Assembly: GCA_005862225.1 (NCBI GenBank)
Contig: SZXV01000002.1
Span: 186,001-250,000, forward strand
Length of the DNA stretch: 64,000 nt
Reading direction: 5' to 3'
Source of the DNA: Chlorobium sp.
GTDB taxonomy: Bacteria > Bacteroidota > Chlorobiia > Chlorobiales > Chlorobiaceae
Position numbers and translations under genes: made by a program
In this document: piece by piece, positions 38,920 to 47,747 of the stretch
Numbering within the stretch: position 1 is the first letter of the stretch
Layout of the letters: each line of letters starts with the position of its first letter
Notes under the pieces: generated by a model
What the model saw: the letters and a program-made list of their open reading frames with translations, nothing else
Told to the model about the DNA's origin: nothing
Databases searched by the model: none

Positions 38920-41880
38920 TCAGTAGTACTGCCGGATATAGCCATAAGCCTTGTCGAACAAGTCTTGATCTTTGATCTGGTATTTCACGTAAATCACTTT
39001 GCGGAGCGCCCTCTGAACTTCTCGCTCTCCGGCTTTGGTGCTTTGCCATCCCGGAAAACGAACCAGACGAACAATTTCGTCGATGTCGGTCACGATTCGC
39101 TCAACGACGATTGGTGTTTTGACATTTTTCACTTCTGCCAAAAGCTCGGTCAAAGCAGTTTTAGCCTTGCTCTGGTCATCGACAGGAAATACCTGTTTCT
39201 CTGCTTGTAAAACATCCTTTGCCAGCATCAGCAACTCTTTCAAAAAGTCAAGGCTATGGAGCAATCCCTGCTCATGTTTTTCCTTGAGTTTTTCAAGACG
39301 CTCACCCAAGGCGATAAACATCGGATTGTTTCTATGCCTACGCAAGCGGGCAATGAGCTTGATCTCAACCTCTTTTGACTTCTTGCCAGGCTCACCGGAG
39401 TCGAGCAGACTTTCCAGTACATCGGCATCCATCACCAGTGTATCGAGATCGTCACGAAGCGCTTGCAGATGCACATTTTCGTGAACCAGCTCAATCGTTT
39501 TGGCTCCAAGGGCGTGCCAGAGCAGCTTGCCATTCCCGCTTGGCGGCTTTACCGATTCATACACCTGAGTCAGCCACTTGTAATCGGCCTCACAGGGTTC
39601 GAGGCTGTGGTCGGGCGACAACGCTTCCCAAAGTCTGGAGAGCACCGAGTATTCAGCCGCAAACCTGTCGCGAGTCTCGTTGTCAGGCAGGCAATCCTGA
39701 GCGGCAATAAGCCCTTCATAACCACCAACGGAGCGATCCACTCCGGGAAAAAACAGCAGGCATTTTTCTACCTGTGTTGGCAGCTCTTTTTTAAGCTCAT
39801 CCAGATTGGTAATAACCCGCAATACCGCTTTTTCATCGAAATCGAGCGCCGTTGCAACGTCATCAAAAATGCCGAGATAATCGACAATCAGCCCGTGGGT
39901 TTTGCCCGGATAGAGGCGGTTTGTGCGGCAGATGGCCTGGAGCAGGCTGTGATCTTTCATCAGCTTGTCGAGGTACATCACCTGAAGAATCGGTGCATCG
40001 AAACCGGTCAACAGCTTGGCCGTGACAATCAGGAACTTGAGCGGATCAGCCGGGTCACGAAAGCGGTCGAGCAACTTTGCCTCATCATCTTTGGAGAGTT
40101 TCCATTTGGCGTATTCATCACCCTTTCCAGCCTGGGTGTGCATAACAATGGCGCAGGCATCTTCGCCGAGCAGCTTGTCCAAGGCTTTTTTATAGAGGAC
40201 GCAGCACTCCCGGTCCAGCGTAACCACTTGCGCCTTGAAGCCGTTGGGTTCAACTTTGGCTTGATAATGCTTTGCGATGTGGTGGCAGATTGCATCCACC
40301 CGTGCAGGCGCCTTGACCAGCACGGCCATCTTCGCCGCCCGTTTGGCCAGATCATCGCGATCCTGCCCGTTCAACTGATCGGTGATCAGCAGATAGGCTT
40401 CATTGATCGCCTCCTTTTTGATATGGAGCTTGACATCGACCGCCTCAAAGTGGAGTGGCAGCGTGGCGTTGTCGCGAATCGAGTCCTGAAAGGAGTATCG
40501 GCTCATATACCCCTGCTTGTCCTCCTCCGCTCCGAAGGCCCAGAAAGTATTGCGGTCGCGCTTGTTGATGGGCGTACCGGTCAGTCCAAAGAGAAAGGCG
40601 TGGGGCAGCGCTGCCCGCATTTTGCGCCCCAGATCACCCTCTTGGGTACGATGGGCCTCGTCTACCATCACAATGATGTTTGAACGGTCATTCAGGCATC
40701 CCTCTGCTTCACCAAATTTGTGAATGGTTGTGATGATAATCTTTCGAGTATCCGCCCCGAGAAGTTTTTGAAGTTTCTGCCGGGTTGCCGCCCCGATCAT
40801 GTTTGGAATATCGGTGGCATTGAAGGTTGCTGTAATCTGGGTGTCGAGATCAATACGGTCAACAACAATGATCACCGTCGGGTTACCAAGCTTACCGTGC
40901 ATCCGCAGCTTCTGCGCTGCAAAGACCATTAGCAGCGACTTGCCCGAACCCTGAAAATGCCAAACGAGACCTTTTTTCGGGTAGCCATTAACAACACGGG
41001 AGACCATGAGGTTTGCCGTTTCATACTGCTGGTACCGGCTGATGATTTTGATCCGCCGATGCTTTTTGTCGGTGGCAAAGAGGGTAAAGTTCTGCAACAT
41101 ATCGAGCACAATATGCGGACGAAGCATCGCGCCGATTGAGCGCTGCACATCAGCCATTGTCCCTTCCGTCTTGTTCTCGCTCTCATGCCAGGGGCCCCAG
41201 ATATCAATGGGCATGCGCACGGTGCCATAACGATAGCATTTGCCTTCGGTCGCAAACGAGAGGACATTCGGCACAAAAATTTGCGGCACGCTCTGCTCAT
41301 AGCCGTTGTAAATATCGCTGGCGCCATCCACCCAGGTAACTGCCGGACGAACCGGCGTTTTGGCCTCGCCAATAACGAGCGGAATTCCGTTGACCAGCAG
41401 CAGGATGTCGAAGCGGCGGCCACCCTCCTTGACCGGGTAGACCCATTGGCTGGTCACCACATAGTCGTTATTGCCCAAATCCTCAAAATCAATCAGCCGC
41501 ACCGACGAGTATTCACCGCCCGTACCAAAAGGCATGGACTTTTCGCCACGAAGCCACTCAGCAAACAGCTCATTGGCCCGAACCAGCCCCTCGCTCCGCA
41601 CCGAGAGCGGAATGGTACGAAGACGATAGAGTACCTCATCGGCACGATCCGGCTGCACCATAATTTCCGGGTTCAGGCGGATGAGCGCATCACGAACCAT
41701 CGGTTCTACCAGAACGCTGGAGTATTGGCGTGGCAGCTCTTCGGCTGGTACAAATCGCCATCCTTTAACCGCACCTGAATAAAGCGCTCGTTCCTCGGCA
41801 AGCAAGCTCTGCGACATACTTCCGGAGAGCGTGTCGAGAACCATCTGCTCGACGGTGTTGGTTTCGTTGAAACAGCTCAC
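38920..41880 (-). CDS. hsdR: Type I restriction enzyme R subunit
   Basis: 986 residues, normal HsdR size. The N-terminal PD-(D/E)xK nuclease has D158 (R-F-D-I-L-L-L) and E172-A-K174. The SF2 translocase follows, with Walker A F-Q-G-S-G-K-S at 309-315, D-E-A-H at 407-410 and later motifs including Q-A-I-C-R-T-N-R. A C-terminal helical part should bind the M2S core. The start is GTG 41880, overlapping the TGA of the ASCH-kinase gene in GTGA. It is thus the last gene of the operon and depends on ribosomes that translate the cassette. All catalytic motifs look intact. Confidence 0.95.
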   Translation of the reverse strand: MSCFNETNTVEQMVLDTLSGSMSQSLLAEERALYSGAVKGWRFVPAEELPRQYSSVLVEPMVRDALIRLNPEIMVQPDRADEVLYRLRTIPLSVRSEGLVRANELFAEWLRGEKSMPFGTGGEYSSVRLIDFEDLGNNDYVVTSQWVYPVKEGGRRFDILLLVNGIPLVIGEAKTPVRPAVTWVDGASDIYNGYEQSVPQIFVPNVLSFATEGKCYRYGTVRMPIDIWGPWHESENKTEGTMADVQRSIGAMLRPHIVLDMLQNFTLFATDKKHRRIKIISRYQQYETANLMVSRVVNGYPKKGLVWHFQGSGKSLLMVFAAQKLRMHGKLGNPTVIIVVDRIDLDTQITATFNATDIPNMIGAATRQKLQKLLGADTRKIIITTIHKFGEAEGCLNDRSNIIVMVDEAHRTQEGDLGRKMRAALPHAFLFGLTGTPINKRDRNTFWAFGAEEDKQGYMSRYSFQDSIRDNATLPLHFEAVDVKLHIKKEAINEAYLLITDQLNGQDRDDLAKRAAKMAVLVKAPARVDAICHHIAKHYQAKVEPNGFKAQVVTLDRECCVLYKKALDKLLGEDACAIVMHTQAGKGDEYAKWKLSKDDEAKLLDRFRDPADPLKFLIVTAKLLTGFDAPILQVMYLDKLMKDHSLLQAICRTNRLYPGKTHGLIVDYLGIFDDVATALDFDEKAVLRVITNLDELKKELPTQVEKCLLFFPGVDRSVGGYEGLIAAQDCLPDNETRDRFAAEYSVLSRLWEALSPDHSLEPCEADYKWLTQVYESVKPPSGNGKLLWHALGAKTIELVHENVHLQALRDDLDTLVMDADVLESLLDSGEPGKKSKEVEIKLIARLRRHRNNPMFIALGERLEKLKEKHEQGLLHSLDFLKELLMLAKDVLQAEKQVFPVDDQSKAKTALTELLAEVKNVKTPIVVERIVTDIDEIVRLVRFPGWQSTKAGEREVQRALRKVIYVKYQIKDQDLFDKAYGYIRQYY

Positions 41881-42830
41881 GAGAGCATTCCTTTAATTAA
41901 CTTAACTGGCATGGAGAACTCAATATCACTTTGAATAATTCGCAACGGAACTCCGATTCTTTTTGACACATAATGAGCGTGCTTTTCTTCCTGTGCTTGA
42001 AATTTTGAGAGAAATTCTTCAGACCAGATATCCCCATCTCGTTCTTTAATTCTGCTTGCGATTTCATTCGGACAACCTTTAATCAAAAAGAGTTTATTTG
42101 GCTTCATGGCATCAAAAACCGCAGCCGGGATTGGCTCGATATCGCCTTGGTTATTTATAAGTGTAAAGTGTCCGTCGAGTAACAAACGACTATATTTTAC
42201 TTTAGCTGATGCAAGTTGTTGTAGCAATACATTCTGGTTATCTTCAATATGATCAACGTTTTTATTTTTACCAGTATCTTTTCCTTGTGAAGCAATCAGA
42301 GCACTAGCTGTTAAACATTGATATCCCGCTGGGCCAAATACACTCTTGCACATACTAGTTTTTCCAACACCATGAACTCCGCCCACAAAAATAATAGAAG
42401 GAGGTACAGAAGGAGCTATTTGTTGACACTGAGAAATCAGGTTCATGTCCTCCTCTTCGAGGTAGTAAAAGGACTGTGGCGGAAGTTTATGACCAGTTAG
42501 ATCAGATAAATCAATAGGTCTTGACATTTCATAAACATTGCCAAGAACATAAGCGATTGCCTTGCTGTGTTCTGAGAAGTAATCCTGGAAATAAAAACGA
42601 GATACTCCAGAAGCAAACGATGTTGCATTCCAAACATATGTAGGAGATCCAATTACACGATCGACTACTTCCGCAACTGCAACAATTTTCTTTACTGGTG
42701 CAGTGCAATAAAAAACAATGCGTGAAATATTGTGCCTTGGGGTTACTTTCCTGTACTCGAATACCTTTTTTCCAGTTAAAATGTTTGCAAGATGTTCTGG
42801 GTTAATTGAGAAAAGCGCAGATCGATTCAT
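41877..42830 (-). CDS. ASCH domain fused to a P-loop kinase-like domain
   Basis: 317 residues. Residues 1-120 look like an ASCH (PUA-like, RNA-binding) domain: A-L-F-S-I-N-P-E-H-L-A-N-I-L-T-G-K-K at 5-22, then E-Y-R-K, and V-A-E-V-V. Residues 145-317 form a P-loop NTPase with Walker A G-G-V-H-G-V-G-K-T-S at 150-159. The layout of the rest (L-L-L-D-G-H-F near 217, R-I-K-E-R-D at 260) resembles small-molecule or polynucleotide kinases of the AAA_33 type. The start is ATG 42830, sharing its A with the TGA of the upstream gene (TGATG). An upstream in-frame ATG at 42854 is less likely. The gene is AT-rich compared with hsdR. The family is not one I can name; the role in RNA handling is inferred. 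Confidence 0.75.
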   Translation of the reverse strand: MNRSALFSINPEHLANILTGKKVFEYRKVTPRHNISRIVFYCTAPVKKIVAVAEVVDRVIGSPTYVWNATSFASGVSRFYFQDYFSEHSKAIAYVLGNVYEMSRPIDLSDLTGHKLPPQSFYYLEEEDMNLISQCQQIAPSVPPSIIFVGGVHGVGKTSMCKSVFGPAGYQCLTASALIASQGKDTGKNKNVDHIEDNQNVLLQQLASAKVKYSRLLLDGHFTLINNQGDIEPIPAAVFDAMKPNKLFLIKGCPNEIASRIKERDGDIWSEEFLSKFQAQEEKHAHYVSKRIGVPLRIIQSDIEFSMPVKLIKGMLS

Positions 42831-44308
42831 CAATTTACGCTCCGGTTGATGCATTGTAAATATTGCTCATGTGTTATTTTTCGTATACTTTGAATAGGGC
42901 CTTTAATTTCGGCTTTTTCAAGTATATGATGGCTTATTGGAGATATGTTTCTTATAAATCTAAAGAGAATGACTAAAGTCTCTTTTAGTAGACGCTTTTC
43001 AATTTCACCTTTTGAATAAACAGTCCGTTTTGAAACCAGTGGAAGCACTTTATCAATATCTCGTCCACGATAATTCTGCTCTACGACTCCAATACATTCA
43101 ATACTTTTTCGGTCTTGAGTTCTAAAAAAAAGCAATAAGTCTCCAGGTCGAACTCCTGTCGTATTTGAGTGGCAGATATAAGCCTTTTTTATGGTATTTG
43201 ACTGAGGACTATAAAAACTATGATCACCAGAAAATAATCCTCGTGCAGTATCACTGGTATCGGCAAAAAGATCGTTATAGTATTCTGGCTGAATTGGAAC
43301 AATAAATTTTGCAATATGCGGATTATCCAGATAATGAGGATAATATCTTATCGCATACGATAACGGATCAAGCTCAATTTCCGGTTTTGACGGACAGATC
43401 ATTTCTTTAAGATACACATTGTCTCGACTATCATATTTTCCATAATATTGAAATCCATAATCCAAACACAATGACACAAGCATGTCGTGTTCTTCACCAA
43501 ATGTATGCAAGTATACATACTGGATATTATTCTCCACCGCATATTTGAATGAGGCGAACAGTAGCCGCTCTCCAAGCTTTCGGCCACGAACACTTTTTCC
43601 TACCTTGAAAGTACAAAGTTTTAAGGCCCTACCGTTTAACGATAGGCCACCATCACCTATGCAAGGTCTATCTTCTATCTTATATATGCAGATAGCGTGA
43701 ACAACTCCATTATCGCTAATACACCAAGCTTTTCGTTGGTTTCTGGCTGATTTCAGATACCACTCATTAAATTGATCATATCCTTCACGCAGAGAATCAA
43801 AAAAGGGCTGGGTGACGTCAAATTGATGCAGGTAACGTTCTTGAATCCCAAAAGGAGGTGGTTGCTCATCTTTGTTTTGAGATTTAAGAAAAGCAAGGAA
43901 CTGATCTATCCGATGAACTTGTTCCTGAACGTTTGCCTGTTTAGCTTTTTTATGGATTTCTTTGTCACCAGTGACAAGGAAGTGAACTGCACCTCGACAA
44001 AGAGCATGCAAAAGCAGATTATCAACGTGATCATTATCGTTGTTCTGTTTCCAGTCATAACGAAGCAAATCGTCAGCAGTAATTTGAGGAGGAAAGGGAA
44101 TTGACTGATATTGCTTTACTCTGGAAAGGACAATATTTTTCCTTGCCTCGTTTGAATCCCTAAGTATGTCTTCTTCTTGAGAAGGATGAGTATATAAAAT
44201 ATGACCATGTTGATCAGCTAATCGGCACATTTCTGCGAGTGAAGGATCTAGTACTCGTCCAGTATCCTCTAAAGGAATTAAAATATTAGTGTCAATCAAA
44301 ATATTCAT
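42830..44308 (-). CDS. PIN - GNAT - ASCH/EVE-like three-domain protein
   Basis: 492 residues. Residues 1-145 are a PIN nuclease domain: L-I-D6-T-N-I-L-I at the start, D96 in H-V-D-N-L-L-L-H and D115 in V-T-G-D-K-E-I-H. Residues ~165-305 are a GNAT acetyltransferase with the acetyl-CoA loop R-G-R-K-L-G-E-R-L-L at 241-250 and C-L-D-Y-G-F-Q-Y-Y-G near 281. Residues ~330-490 look like an ASCH/EVE-type PUA-like domain (F-I-V-P-I-Q-P-E-Y, G-D-L-L-L-F-F-R-T, C-I-G-V-V-E). PIN domains are mostly RNases and PUA-like domains bind RNA or modified bases. The gene follows hsdS by 84 bases and is coupled to the ASCH-kinase gene. I infer a regulated RNase effector; the target is unknown. Confidence 0.8.
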   Translation of the reverse strand: MNILIDTNILIPLEDTGRVLDPSLAEMCRLADQHGHILYTHPSQEEDILRDSNEARKNIVLSRVKQYQSIPFPPQITADDLLRYDWKQNNDNDHVDNLLLHALCRGAVHFLVTGDKEIHKKAKQANVQEQVHRIDQFLAFLKSQNKDEQPPPFGIQERYLHQFDVTQPFFDSLREGYDQFNEWYLKSARNQRKAWCISDNGVVHAICIYKIEDRPCIGDGGLSLNGRALKLCTFKVGKSVRGRKLGERLLFASFKYAVENNIQYVYLHTFGEEHDMLVSLCLDYGFQYYGKYDSRDNVYLKEMICPSKPEIELDPLSYAIRYYPHYLDNPHIAKFIVPIQPEYYNDLFADTSDTARGLFSGDHSFYSPQSNTIKKAYICHSNTTGVRPGDLLLFFRTQDRKSIECIGVVEQNYRGRDIDKVLPLVSKRTVYSKGEIEKRLLKETLVILFRFIRNISPISHHILEKAEIKGPIQSIRKITHEQYLQCINRSVN

Positions 44309-44392
44309 TTTGGCTGATTATCGCTTATTGTTATTTTACAGAACAATAGAAGTAAATGTTTTAAACATCATGTTTTTTAAATATAGACAAGG

Positions 44393-45598
44393 TCAATTTA
44401 TATCAATACTATTAACAAGTTTGTTAAGTATCTTTTTTTGAAGATAATTCAGAACTTCAATGTGTTGAGCGATTGCCTTAGTGCTTTCGTCAAGTGAACG
44501 AAGCATATGGCCAATATTTGCTCTTTCTTGAGCCGGAGGTACGATGATAGGTTTTTTTTCAAAGAAATCTCTTGGAACCCTAAGTTGTCCCGCCGAACCC
44601 TGCATCCAGCGTTCAGCTTTTTTTCTATATATTTTTGACATGCTTAGGTAATAAACAAAATTTGTGTCTGATATATTTTTAGGGCTCAGGACAAAGAATT
44701 CGGTACTACCCATTCCAATTCTATTGGTTAGTCCTTCAGCAACAGCTCCTTTGTTGTTTTCCATGCATGGAGTAATCTTTGCGAAGAGTATATCGCCTTC
44801 AGCGAAATAAGTGTATCCTGTCCTTACCTCAGCTAAGATTTTTATTTCTTTTTTGGATATACCTCCGCGTTCCAATACGTTCTCCATTGGAACGAAGGAT
44901 ATTTCCATGAAGTTACTAAGATCTTTTGGAAGTTTTGGATCGAGTCGAACCAGATCAGTAATGAACCCAATCGACCATCTCTCGGGGATAAGTGGGTTCT
45001 TTTTTATCGCCTCATGGAGTAAAAAATTATTAACTGAAAAAATATGGAAAAGGACTTTTTGTTGCTGAAATACAGCTATCCATTTCTCCAGTGTCTCATT
45101 TACCGCCCACAAAATCTCAGCAATGCGCTTCTGATCCCTAATAGGTGGCAGTGGAAACTCAAAATCTTTTAACGCTGTCCAACTGGTTCTTGGTGAAAGC
45201 GACCCAGCAGATGTTCCAAGAGCATAATCAAAGAAAGCCTCGCTTTGGCAGATAAACGGCAGCAGTTCCGGCAGCAGAATATTCCTGTCCTTGGTCTCGA
45301 AAGTCAGGATGTCGCCAGAACAGATCCCTTCAAATTCGGCATAGGCAACCTTGCGCTGATAGGTGCGGCGTTTCCCGAACAGCGTCTGCCCCGGGATAAA
45401 TTTGCGGGAGAAGGACGTTGCATCTTCAGACGAGCTCATCCACCGACGAATGTGCAGATTCTCCGGATCGAGATGCTCCAGACCAACGATTCGTTCGATA
45501 CCATTGGTCACGGGATCACGCTCTACCAGATTTGTATTACGAACCACGTCGCCGAACTTCACTAGCTTCCAGCCGAGCTTCAAAGGTTTTTCACTCAT
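44393..45598 (-). CDS. hsdS: Type I restriction-modification specificity subunit
   Basis: 401 residues with two target recognition domains, each followed by a conserved helix (F-P-L-P-P-I-R-D-Q-K-R-I-A-E-I-L near 150 and I-V-P-P-A-Q-E-R-A-N-I near 355). It sets the DNA sequence recognised. ATG 45598 (M-S-E-K-P-L) overlaps the hsdM2 stop by 8 bases; ATG 45616 is the less likely alternative. The 5' half is near neighbour composition, while the 3' half with the second recognition domain is clearly AT-richer, as expected for domain swapping. Confidence 0.93.
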   Translation of the reverse strand: MSEKPLKLGWKLVKFGDVVRNTNLVERDPVTNGIERIVGLEHLDPENLHIRRWMSSSEDATSFSRKFIPGQTLFGKRRTYQRKVAYAEFEGICSGDILTFETKDRNILLPELLPFICQSEAFFDYALGTSAGSLSPRTSWTALKDFEFPLPPIRDQKRIAEILWAVNETLEKWIAVFQQQKVLFHIFSVNNFLLHEAIKKNPLIPERWSIGFITDLVRLDPKLPKDLSNFMEISFVPMENVLERGGISKKEIKILAEVRTGYTYFAEGDILFAKITPCMENNKGAVAEGLTNRIGMGSTEFFVLSPKNISDTNFVYYLSMSKIYRKKAERWMQGSAGQLRVPRDFFEKKPIIVPPAQERANIGHMLRSLDESTKAIAQHIEVLNYLQKKILNKLVNSIDIN

Positions 45599-47747
45599 TT
45601 GAAAAAAACTTCCCAAGACTGTTCAATGGAGTCAATTTATTATAACGCATCCAGCCAAGAGCGTTATACCATCGAGCTTCTTCGATACGTTTTTTATTTT
45701 CATGCCAATTGTTGAGAACTTCTTCAACTATTTGTGACTCAGATGCATCTATTCCGGCATAAAGAAAATCACTCCAAGCGCCATACAAGGTGGCTATAAT
45801 CTCGCACTGCTCAGTTTTAGCATGTCGCAATAACTGTACAATTCTTGCTATCTCTTCTTCTCCGCTTCCGAAATAGTTTGTAAAGTATTTTTCGTAATAA
45901 CCAAATTTCTTTCCAGGAAGATATGTTATGCGGTCGCTTTTCTTTTGAATCTTAAACCATTCATTTTGAATAAATATCTTCTCGATTGAGCGTCGTGCTT
46001 TAGGGTCATAAGGGCCTGCTGCTTGCCGCAAATGATGGTGATGTAATGCATCCGTTAGGCCGAGCATTTTCTCACAAAGGAAAATAATTTTTTCCTGTTT
46101 GACCGCTCCAAATGTTGGCTCTTTATAAAGTTGAGGCGTAATTTTTGCGGCAAAAACCGCTCTTTTGAATGCAGGAGGTACAACTTTATTCTTATTTATA
46201 GATACTGTATCGGGTACTGTGTTATTTTCTTCAGGCGCTTTTCCAATCAAATTTAACAAGCTGATCATCGACTCACGCAAAGCCACGGAACTCTCCTGCC
46301 ACTCGGTAATAGTTTGTTTCAGGGAGCCTTGGCCATAGGTGTCGGGCTGTTCTGAGAGCGTCAGTTGTTGTTTGTTTGTCGTTTGGACATAGAGCGGAAT
46401 ACTGAGATTGCTCCCTTTTTCGCGAATCTCGTCATTGGTGGCCACGCGGGCAAAGCCATCTTCATTGGTAAAGGTTTGCCAGACGGCGACAATCCGCTGA
46501 ATATGTTCATCCGTCAAAAAGCTTTGCGCCCGTTCGCGGGTCACTTCGTTGATGGCGTTGATGAAAAGCACCTTGTTTCGGCGCTCTTTTGGCTTGTTCA
46601 TGCGGCATATGACGATGCAGGCCTCCATCGGGGAGTTGTAAAAGAGGTTGGGGCCCAGGCCAAGCACGCACTCTATTACATCATGAGCAACCAGCTTTTC
46701 GCGCATGGCTGACTCTTCGTTGCGGAAGAGGACTCCGTGGGGGAAAAGGATAGCGCAGCGGCCTGAGCTGGTTTTCATGCTTTTGATAATGTGCTGCCAG
46801 AAGGCATAATCGGCGCGGCCCTGCGAGGGGGTGCCGTAGATGTTTCGTCCCCAAGGATCGGAGGACCAGACGTTTCGATCCCACTGTTTGATGGAGTAGG
46901 GTGGATTGGCAAGCACCATATCAAATTGCATCAGGCGATCGCCTTCAACGAAGAGGGGATTGGCAAGCGTGTCGTCTCGAACAATACGGAAATTCTCGAT
47001 ACCGTGGAGAAAGAGATTCATGCGGCCAATCGCCGAGGTGAGCAGATTGCGTTCCTGCCCAAAGAGGCGGAGATTGCGCCACTCTTTGTTCTGACGCTTC
47101 AGGTAAATGACGGCTGAGAGCAGCATACCGGCTGAGCCGCAAGTAGGATCGTAGATTGACTCGCCCTGTTTGGGCTCAAGCATTTCGGTCATCAGGTGAA
47201 CGACCGTGCGATTGGTGTAGAACTCAGCTGCGGTGTGGCCGGAGTCGTCGGCAAATTTTTTGATAAGAAACTCATAGCCGATACCGAGTTCATCTTCAGG
47301 GCAGTTGGCGAGTGAGAGCGTTTGCGAGCTGAAATGCTCTATCAGCTCACGAAGCGTATGGTCTGCCAAGCGCTCTTTGTTGGTCCATTGGGCATCACCG
47401 AAAACTCCGTAGAGGGTATCCTGATTGGCGCCCTCTATCTCCCGCAATGCGCTCTGGATGGCTTTGCCGACGTTGTGCACCCTGGTGCGGGTGACCTGCC
47501 AATGGGCCTCGATGGGAATCTGAAAACGGTGTTGCTCTGGCAGTTCGGCATAGTTCCGGTCACCACCGGAGAGTTGCAGCGCTTCAGCACTCTCTTCGTC
47601 ATGGACGTCGCAGAGGCGTTTGTAGAAGAGCAGGGGGAAGATGAACTGCTTGTAATCTCCAGCGTCGATATAGCCTCGCAGTAGGGTAGCCGCGCCCCAG
47701 AGGTAGGATTCGAGTTTTGATTGGGAGATCGTTCTGTTCTTTTTCAC
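45591..47747 (-). CDS. hsdM: Type I methyltransferase subunit 2 (NPPY type) with C-terminal extension
   Basis: 718 residues, about 200 longer than usual. The first ~490 residues parallel HsdM1 along their length: S-adenosylmethionine motif D-P-T-C-G-S-A-G at 200-207 and catalytic N-P-P-Y at 281-284. In type I systems with two M subunits the NPPY member has been shown to make N4-methylcytosine. The extra C-terminal part (about 510-718) is much AT-richer and includes F-K-R-A-V-F-A-A-K-I and Y-D-P-K-A-R-R-S-I-E-K. I do not recognise it as catalytic; similar tails are, from memory, found on HsdS or alone near hsd genes. Start GTG 47747 overlaps the hsdM1 stop (GTGA). Confidence 0.93.
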   Translation of the reverse strand: MKKNRTISQSKLESYLWGAATLLRGYIDAGDYKQFIFPLLFYKRLCDVHDEESAEALQLSGGDRNYAELPEQHRFQIPIEAHWQVTRTRVHNVGKAIQSALREIEGANQDTLYGVFGDAQWTNKERLADHTLRELIEHFSSQTLSLANCPEDELGIGYEFLIKKFADDSGHTAAEFYTNRTVVHLMTEMLEPKQGESIYDPTCGSAGMLLSAVIYLKRQNKEWRNLRLFGQERNLLTSAIGRMNLFLHGIENFRIVRDDTLANPLFVEGDRLMQFDMVLANPPYSIKQWDRNVWSSDPWGRNIYGTPSQGRADYAFWQHIIKSMKTSSGRCAILFPHGVLFRNEESAMREKLVAHDVIECVLGLGPNLFYNSPMEACIVICRMNKPKERRNKVLFINAINEVTRERAQSFLTDEHIQRIVAVWQTFTNEDGFARVATNDEIREKGSNLSIPLYVQTTNKQQLTLSEQPDTYGQGSLKQTITEWQESSVALRESMISLLNLIGKAPEENNTVPDTVSINKNKVVPPAFKRAVFAAKITPQLYKEPTFGAVKQEKIIFLCEKMLGLTDALHHHHLRQAAGPYDPKARRSIEKIFIQNEWFKIQKKSDRITYLPGKKFGYYEKYFTNYFGSGEEEIARIVQLLRHAKTEQCEIIATLYGAWSDFLYAGIDASESQIVEEVLNNWHENKKRIEEARWYNALGWMRYNKLTPLNSLGKFFSNE

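Noticed and set aside
39463-40683. A 406-codon open frame antisense to hsdR
   Set aside because: It mirrors the GC-rich codon pattern of hsdR, has no recognisable domain and no ribosome binding site.
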